The translations under genes and the position numbers were made by a program. The notes below the pieces were generated by a model, which worked only from the letters and a program-made list of their open reading frames with translations, ran no database searches and had not been told where the DNA came from. Positions 32,964 to 37,729 of a stretch of DNA of 37,729 nt are shown here, in pieces (positions within the stretch are counted from its first letter, which is position 1; each line of letters opens with the position of its first letter). This DNA comes from Comamonadaceae bacterium (lineage in GTDB: Bacteria > Pseudomonadota > Gammaproteobacteria > Burkholderiales > Burkholderiaceae_C), in the NCBI GenBank assembly GCA_947447985.1, contig CANFLX010000025.1, positions 1-37,729 of the forward strand, written 5' to 3'.

Positions 32964-33284
32964 ATGGAAGTTGTCTCCCCCACCATTCTCAATCTCATTA
33001 TTTTTGTGCTCGCCATTTACGTGGGTTACCACGTGGTGTGGACGGTCACACCCGCATTGCACACGCCGCTGATGGCGGTGACCAATGCGATTTCGGCCAT
33101 TGTGATCGTGGGCGCCATGCTGGCGGCTGCGCTGACCGAGACCCCGCTGGGTAAAACCATGGGCGTGCTGGCGGTAGCGTTGGCGGCGGTCAATGTGTTT
33201 GGTGGCTTCATGGTCACGCGGCGCATGCTGGAAATGTTCAAGAAAAAAGAGAAAAAAGTCGCCGCTAAGGAGGGTGCGCAATGA
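32964..33284 (+). CDS. pntAB: NAD(P) transhydrogenase subunit alpha part 2 (PntAB)
   Basis: A 106-residue membrane subunit with three helices (ILNLIIFVLAIYVGYHVVW, then two following AISAIVIV and MGVLAVALAAVNVFGG), forming part of the proton channel. It ends in a lysine-rich tail (KKKEKKVAAKEG). ATG 32964 has AGGA six bases upstream; the frame continues upstream but without coding character. Its end overlaps pntB by 4 bases (ATGA), indicating coupling. Confidence 0.94.
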   Translation: MEVVSPTILNLIIFVLAIYVGYHVVWTVTPALHTPLMAVTNAISAIVIVGAMLAAALTETPLGKTMGVLAVALAAVNVFGGFMVTRRMLEMFKKKEKKVAAKEGAQ

Positions 33285-34720
33285 GCCTGAACCTCGTCAC
33301 TCTTCTGTATTTGTTTGCCAGCGTCTGTTTTATTCAGGCGCTCAAAGGCCTGTCGCACCCCACCACGTCCATCCGTGGCAATGTGTTCGGCATGATCGGT
33401 ATGACGGTGGCTGCGGTCACGACGGCCGCATTGATTTACAAACTGGCCACCCACATGGGGCAGGACGGCTTTACGGGTCTGGGTTGGGTCTTGGCTGCAT
33501 TGGTCGTCGGTGGCACGGTGGGAACCGTCATGGCCCAGCGCGTGGAGATGACCAAAATGCCCGAGCTGGTGGCCTTTATGCACAGCATGATCGGTCTGGC
33601 AGCGGTGTTTATTGCGGTGGCTGCAGTGGCGGAACCCAACGCACTCTTGCACGGGCTGGAAAAAGGTGCGGAAATTCCCATGGGCAACCGTTTGGAATTG
33701 TTCCTGGGCGCAGCCATTGGCGCCATCACCTTCAGCGGTTCAGTCATTGCCTTTGGCAAGCTGTCGGGCAAATACAAATTCCGCCTGTTCCAAGGCGCGC
33801 CGGTGCAGTTTGCAGGCCAGCACAAGCTTAATTTGGTGCTGGGCCTGACCACATTGGGTTTGGGCCTGTGCTTTATGGCCAATGGTGCCTGGTGGGCGTT
33901 TTTTGCCATGCTGGCCTTGGCCTTTGTGATGGGCGTGCTCATCATCATCCCGATTGGCGGAGCTGACATGCCGGTGGTGGTGTCCATGCTCAACAGCTAT
34001 TCGGGCTGGGCGGCTGCGGGCATCGGCTTTAGCCTGAACAACAGCATGCTGATCATTGCCGGCTCTTTGGTGGGCTCCAGCGGCGCGATTCTGAGCTACA
34101 TCATGTGCAAGGCCATGAACCGCTCTTTCTTCAATGTGATTCTGGGCGGCTTTGGTGGTGATACCGCGGTCGCATCCGGCGCGGCGGCCCAACAACGCCC
34201 CGTCAAGAGCGGTAGCGCGGACGATGCCGCCTTTGTGCTGGGCAATGCAGAAACCGTGATCATCGTGCCGGGCTACGGCTTGGCCGTGGCACGCGCGCAG
34301 CATGCGGTGAAAGAACTGGCGGCCAAGCTGACCGCCAAAGGGATCACGGTGAAATACGCCATCCATCCGGTCGCCGGTCGCATGCCCGGCCACATGAACG
34401 TCTTGCTCGCCGAGGCCGAAGTGCCTTACGACCAGGTGTTCGAAATGGAAGACATCAACGGCGAGTTTGGCCAGGCCGACGTGGCCATCATTCTGGGCGC
34501 CAACGACGTGGTGAACCCCGCTGCGCACACCAAAGGCAGCGCCATCTACGGCATGCCGATCTTGGAGGCCTACAAGGCGAAAACCATCATCGTCAACAAG
34601 CGCTCTATGGCGGCAGGCTATGCCGGTTTGGACAACGAGCTGTTCTACCTGGACAAGACCATGATGGTGTTTGGCGATGCCAAAAAAGTCGTTGAAGACA
34701 TGGTCAAGGCGATTGAATAA
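33281..34720 (+). CDS. pntB: NAD(P) transhydrogenase subunit beta (PntB)
   Basis: PntB (479 residues) combines the main membrane domain II, with about nine helices, and the NADP(H)-binding domain III. Domain III is evident from VIIVPGYGLAVARAQHAVKEL, YAIHPVAGRMPGHMNVLLAEA and ANDVVNPAAHTKGS in the final 170 residues. Domain II includes PIGGADMPVVVSMLNSYSGWAAA. The start overlaps pntAB. It completes a functional three-subunit enzyme. No terminator is obvious in the 59 bp before fadD, so read-through is possible. Confidence 0.96.
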   Translation: MSLNLVTLLYLFASVCFIQALKGLSHPTTSIRGNVFGMIGMTVAAVTTAALIYKLATHMGQDGFTGLGWVLAALVVGGTVGTVMAQRVEMTKMPELVAFMHSMIGLAAVFIAVAAVAEPNALLHGLEKGAEIPMGNRLELFLGAAIGAITFSGSVIAFGKLSGKYKFRLFQGAPVQFAGQHKLNLVLGLTTLGLGLCFMANGAWWAFFAMLALAFVMGVLIIIPIGGADMPVVVSMLNSYSGWAAAGIGFSLNNSMLIIAGSLVGSSGAILSYIMCKAMNRSFFNVILGGFGGDTAVASGAAAQQRPVKSGSADDAAFVLGNAETVIIVPGYGLAVARAQHAVKELAAKLTAKGITVKYAIHPVAGRMPGHMNVLLAEAEVPYDQVFEMEDINGEFGQADVAIILGANDVVNPAAHTKGSAIYGMPILEAYKAKTIIVNKRSMAAGYAGLDNELFYLDKTMMVFGDAKKVVEDMVKAIE

Positions 34721-34779
34721 CGTCCCCCAGCGCGATACACCGTGCGAATAACACCACGCCAATTCGAGGAGGCCACGCC

Positions 34780-36453
34780 ATGACCACGCGTGCTTGGCTT
34801 GGCGCCTATCCGCCTGGCATGGCCCAGGAGGTGGATCCGAGCGCCTACCGCTCGCTGGTGGTGTTGATGGAAGAAGCGTTTGCGAATTACGCGGATCGCA
34901 CGGCTTACAGCTTCATGGGTGTGGACATCAGCTTTGCGCAGACCGATCGCCTGAGCCTCAGTGTTGCAGCGTATTTGCAAAGCCTGGGACTGAACAAGGG
35001 CGACCGTGTCGCCATCATGATGCCCAATGTGCCCCAGTACCCGGTGGCGGTCGCAGCGATTTTGCGCGCCGGCTATGTGGTGGTGAACGTCAACCCGCTC
35101 TACACCGCCCGTGAGCTGGAGCACCAGCTCAAAGACGCAGGTGCCAAGGCGATTTTTATTCTTGAAAACTTCGCAGCCACTTTGCAAAAGTGCCTGCCTG
35201 CAACGCCGATCAAGCACATTGTGCTGTGCGCCATGGGCGATCAATTGGGTTTGATCAAAGGCGCCTTGGTCAATTACGTGGTGCGGTCCCGCAAAAAACT
35301 GGTGCCGGCGTATGACCTGCCAGACGCTGTGCGCTTCAATTCGGCGGTGGCCAAGGGCAGCAAATCCGCATTTACGAGACCGCAGCTTCACGCCGATGAC
35401 TTGGCCGTGCTGCAGTACACCGGCGGCACCACGGGTGTCTCCAAAGGCGCGGTACTGCTGCACCGCAATTTGATCGCCAATGTCCTGCAGTCGGAGGCCT
35501 GGAACCAGCCCGCCATGCAAGGCTTGCCCGCGGCAGAACAGCCCACGAGCGTTTGTGCTTTGCCGCTGTACCACATCTTTGCCTTCACCATCGGCATGAT
35601 GCTCAATATGCGCATGGGGGGGAAATTGATTCTCATCCCCAACCCGCGCGATATTCCCGCCGTGCTGCAGGAGCTGCGCAAGCACACCATCCACAGCTTT
35701 CCAGCGGTCAACACTTTGTTCAACGGTCTGGCCAATCACCCCGACTTCAACACGGTGGACTGGAGCCACCTGCGCATCTCATTGGGCGGCGGCACCGCGG
35801 TGCAAAGCAGCGTGGCCAAGCTGTGGTTTGAAAAGACCGGCTGCCCCATCTGCGAGGGCTACGGTCTGAGCGAGACCTCGCCTTCTGTCAGCTGCAACCC
35901 GGTCACTGCCAAAGAATTCACGGGCACCATTGGCGTGCCGATTCCTGGCACCGCCATGAAGCTGCTCGATGACGAGGGGCAAGAGTGTGCGCCGGGACAG
36001 GCTGGCGAAATCGCGATCAAAGGCCCGCAGGTGATGGCCGGCTACTGGCAGCGTCCGGATGAGACCGCCAAGGTCATGACCGCTGACGGCTTTTTCAAGT
36101 CCGGCGATATTGGCACCATGGACGAGCGCGGCTATTTCAAAATCGTGGACCGCAAAAAAGACATGATTTTGGTCAGCGGCTTCAATGTGTTTCCGACCGA
36201 GCTCGAAGACGTGGTGGCACAGCTCGAGGGCGTGATGGAGTGCGCCTGCATCGGCATTCCTGACGCCAAAACGGGCGAAGCGGTCAAACTCGTGATTGTG
36301 AAAAAAGACCCGAATTTGGACGAGGTGTCCGTGCGCGCCCATTGCCGAGAGAACCTCACGGGTTACAAGCAGCCCAAAGAAATTGAGTTTCGCGAGGACT
36401 TGCCGAAGACACCCGTCGGCAAAATTTTGCGCCGCGAACTGCGTACGCCTTAA
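34780..36453 (+). CDS. fadD: long-chain fatty acid-CoA ligase (FadD)
   Basis: A 557-residue acyl-CoA ligase with the size and architecture of FadD, which activates long-chain fatty acids at the inner membrane for beta-oxidation. The ATP/AMP motif YTGGTTGVSKGA is at 213-224, EGYGLSETSP forms the A5 region, the FACS signature includes GFNVFPTELEDVV, and the catalytic lysine sits in KTPVGKILRRELR. The start has a near-perfect GAGGAGG seven bases before ATG 34780. It differs clearly from the ligase at 2084-3706, so the two are not recent duplicates. It ends 37 bp from the convergent corA. Confidence 0.94.
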   Translation: MTTRAWLGAYPPGMAQEVDPSAYRSLVVLMEEAFANYADRTAYSFMGVDISFAQTDRLSLSVAAYLQSLGLNKGDRVAIMMPNVPQYPVAVAAILRAGYVVVNVNPLYTARELEHQLKDAGAKAIFILENFAATLQKCLPATPIKHIVLCAMGDQLGLIKGALVNYVVRSRKKLVPAYDLPDAVRFNSAVAKGSKSAFTRPQLHADDLAVLQYTGGTTGVSKGAVLLHRNLIANVLQSEAWNQPAMQGLPAAEQPTSVCALPLYHIFAFTIGMMLNMRMGGKLILIPNPRDIPAVLQELRKHTIHSFPAVNTLFNGLANHPDFNTVDWSHLRISLGGGTAVQSSVAKLWFEKTGCPICEGYGLSETSPSVSCNPVTAKEFTGTIGVPIPGTAMKLLDDEGQECAPGQAGEIAIKGPQVMAGYWQRPDETAKVMTADGFFKSGDIGTMDERGYFKIVDRKKDMILVSGFNVFPTELEDVVAQLEGVMECACIGIPDAKTGEAVKLVIVKKDPNLDEVSVRAHCRENLTGYKQPKEIEFREDLPKTPVGKILRRELRTP

Positions 36454-36490
36454 CGTACCCACCAAGGCAACGCTCGCTGCGCTGGTCGCC

Positions 36491-37480
36491 TTACTTCAGC
36501 CAGCCCCGTTTGCCGAAGTACCACATTGGCACCCAGGCGCTGGCCACCATCAAACCCACGGTGTAGGGGTAACTCCAACCGCCCAGAAACTCCAGCTCCG
36601 GAAACTTGAGGTTCATGCCGTACACACTGGCAATCAGGGTAGGGGGCAGCAGCGCGACGCTGGCCACCGAGAAGATCTTGATGATCTTGTTCTGGTTGAT
36701 GTTGATAAAACCGACTGTGGCATCCATCAAGAAGTTGATCTTGTCGAACAAAAACGCGGTATGGGAATCGAGCGAATCGATATCGCGCAAAATTTGCCGG
36801 GCTTCTTCGAACTGCTCGGCGTTGAGCATTTTGGAGCGCATCATGAAGCTCACCGCGCGCCGCGTGTCCATCACATTGCGCCGGATGCGGCCACTCAAGT
36901 CCTCGTGGCGCGCAATCGCGCCCAAGGCCTCACCCGCAATCGCATCGGTCACATTGCCGGCCAGCACTTTTTTGCTGACTTTTTCCAACTCGTCGTAAAT
37001 GCCTTCGAGCGTGTCGGCGGAGTACTCGGCGTCGGCGTCAAACAGTTTGAGCAGAACCTCTTTGGCGTCTTCGATCAGACCAGGTGCCCGGCGGGCGCGC
37101 ATGCGCAGCAGCCGGAACACCGGCACATCTTCGTCATGGATGGAAAACAAAACGCCTTTGCTTTTGAGGCTGTCGTTGACCAAATTCAAAATAAACGCGG
37201 CGCGAACCGTGCGCGGTTCGTTTTCGTCGGCGATCAAAAAGTCGCTGCGAATGTGCAGCTCGCCGTTGTCTTCGGTATAGAAGCGGGCCGACTCCTCAAT
37301 GTCCTCGTCCATCGCGTCTTCGGGGATAGACAGCCCGTAGTACTGCTTGATCCAGCGCTTTTCTTCTACCGTGGGCGACTCCAGGTCCACCCAGATCGGT
37401 TGGAACTGGGCGAGTTCTTCCAAGGATTCGATTTCTTCCTGGAACAGGCGGCCGTTGGCCAGGGTAAAAATATTCAGCAT
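36491..37480 (-). CDS. corA: CorA-family magnesium/divalent cation transporter
   Basis: A 329-residue CorA channel of normal size. The large acidic N-terminal cytoplasmic domain leads into a long helix and two C-terminal membrane helices. The first ends in the selectivity signature GMN (residues 288-290, in SVYGMNLKFPE), and the second is followed by a basic tail (GKRGWLK). It would import Mg2+ and possibly Co2+/Ni2+. It is a single gene, divergent from hpf and convergent with fadD. I see no ribosome-binding site of note before ATG 37480. Confidence 0.93.
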   Translation of the reverse strand: MLNIFTLANGRLFQEEIESLEELAQFQPIWVDLESPTVEEKRWIKQYYGLSIPEDAMDEDIEESARFYTEDNGELHIRSDFLIADENEPRTVRAAFILNLVNDSLKSKGVLFSIHDEDVPVFRLLRMRARRAPGLIEDAKEVLLKLFDADAEYSADTLEGIYDELEKVSKKVLAGNVTDAIAGEALGAIARHEDLSGRIRRNVMDTRRAVSFMMRSKMLNAEQFEEARQILRDIDSLDSHTAFLFDKINFLMDATVGFININQNKIIKIFSVASVALLPPTLIASVYGMNLKFPELEFLGGWSYPYTVGLMVASAWVPMWYFGKRGWLK

Positions 37481-37540
37481 GGGCGCAATTCTGAGGGGTT
37501 TGCCCTATTTTGCCTTGTTGCGATGCAACATAGAAAGTCT

Positions 37541-37569
37541 TTGCGTTTGCCGCAAAAGCGGCGCATAGT
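37541..37569 (+). promoter_or_regulatory. possible hpf promoter
   Basis: TTGCGT (37541-37546), 17 bases, then CATAGT (37564-37569). The spacer holds GCCGC-AAAA-GCGGC. The leader would be about 90 bases and contains a weak AAAAACC-CTCT-GGTTTTT hairpin at 37585-37602. Confidence 0.4.
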
Positions 37570-37669
37570 GCAGTCGAGGGTCTCAAAAACCCTCTGGTTT
37601 TTCGTGGAAGTGGACCGGCGGCCTGCGGGTCACCGGGTTTTAAATTCTGAGAGCAACTGGAGCCCATCT

Positions 37670-37729
37670 ATGAATCTGACAATCAGCGGTCACCACCTAG
37701 AAGTAACCCCTGCCCTGCGCAGCTATGTC
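37670..37729 (+). CDS. hpf: ribosome hibernation-promoting factor HPF (3' end outside the window)
   Basis: Only the first 20 codons are present: MNLTISGHHLEVTPALRSYV. This is the characteristic N-terminus of the HPF/RaiA (S30AE) family, which binds idle ribosomes and promotes their dimerisation in starving cells. TGGAG lies seven bases before the ATG at 37670. In betaproteobacteria hpf often follows rpoN; here corA lies upstream on the other strand. The length, and so the long or short HPF class, cannot be seen. Confidence 0.85.
   Translation, partial: MNLTISGHHLEVTPALRSYV

Noticed and set aside
2084..36453. The two acyl-CoA ligases (2084-3706 and 34780-36453) as a duplication flanking an island
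   Set aside because: They share only the general ANL motifs and differ throughout in sequence, length and N-terminus, so they are distant paralogues and not flanking repeats.
37585..37602. AAAAACC-CTCT-GGTTTTT hairpin before hpf as a terminator
   Set aside because: The stem is short and AT-rich and no gene ends upstream on that strand. It may be leader structure or chance.
1..37729. Search for CRISPR arrays, tRNA/rRNA genes, insertion sequences, integrases and phage genes
   Set aside because: No regularly spaced repeats, cloverleaf-like sequences, transposase or integrase motifs were seen. No stretch longer than 300 bases is without a gene.

Overview
The window (37.7 kb, high-GC, tightly packed, both strands used) looks like a chromosomal segment of a betaproteobacterium of the Comamonadaceae type (Rhodoferax/Polaromonas-like). 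The grounds are a three-subunit pntAA-pntAB-pntB transhydrogenase, a type II secretion operon ordered G-H-I-J-K-L-M-N-D-E-F, an LplT-like permease, and GC-rich genes with long antisense shadow frames. The taxonomic call is inference from gene content and protein style; there is no rRNA or other marker. I see no tRNA, rRNA, CRISPR array, insertion sequence or prophage gene.

Layout. (1) 1-3.7 kb: the end of a class II aldolase-family gene, an LplT-like MFS transporter and a divergent acyl-CoA ligase. (2) 3.75-14.1 kb, minus strand: eleven type II secretion genes, gspG to gspF, mostly overlapping by a few bases, ending in a strong hairpin shared with the convergent ligase gene. (3) 14.2-31.1 kb: a complete beta-1,3-glucan (laminarin-type) utilisation locus. 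(4) 31.2-37.7 kb: a lone short gspC, pntAA-pntAB-pntB, fadD, corA and the first 20 codons of hpf.

The glucan locus is the most interesting part. It encodes a GH16 lipoprotein, a secreted GH81 enzyme, a GH17 lipoprotein, an outer-membrane porin, an uncharacterised Ig-like lipoprotein that may bind glycan, a CUT1 ABC importer (binding protein, two permeases, ATPase), cytoplasmic GH30 and GH1 glucosidases, and a LacI-family regulator. Four perfect copies and one near-perfect copy of a 14-bp palindrome, TGAAAGCGCTTTCA, lie upstream of the lipoprotein, GH81-GH16, porin-GH17-GH30, transporter and regulator genes, and nowhere else that I found. At two promoters the operator begins exactly 4 nt after a recognisable -10 box. 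Proposed flow: surface and periplasmic GH16/GH81/GH17 cut the glucan, oligosaccharides enter through the porin and the ABC transporter, GH30 and GH1 finish them to glucose in the cytoplasm, and the LacI protein represses the whole set until an inducer appears. A second repeated element, CTAGGGTATTCC, lies upstream of two of the operators.

The locus sits exactly between gspG (minus strand) and gspC (plus strand), as if inserted between two formerly divergent type II secretion genes. Only 77 bp separate the glucan lipoprotein gene from gspG, and those bases hold a terminator plus an inverted repeat that would bury the gspG ribosome-binding site. This leaves little room for an independent secretion-operon promoter and raises the possibility that secretion and glucan utilisation are transcriptionally coupled.
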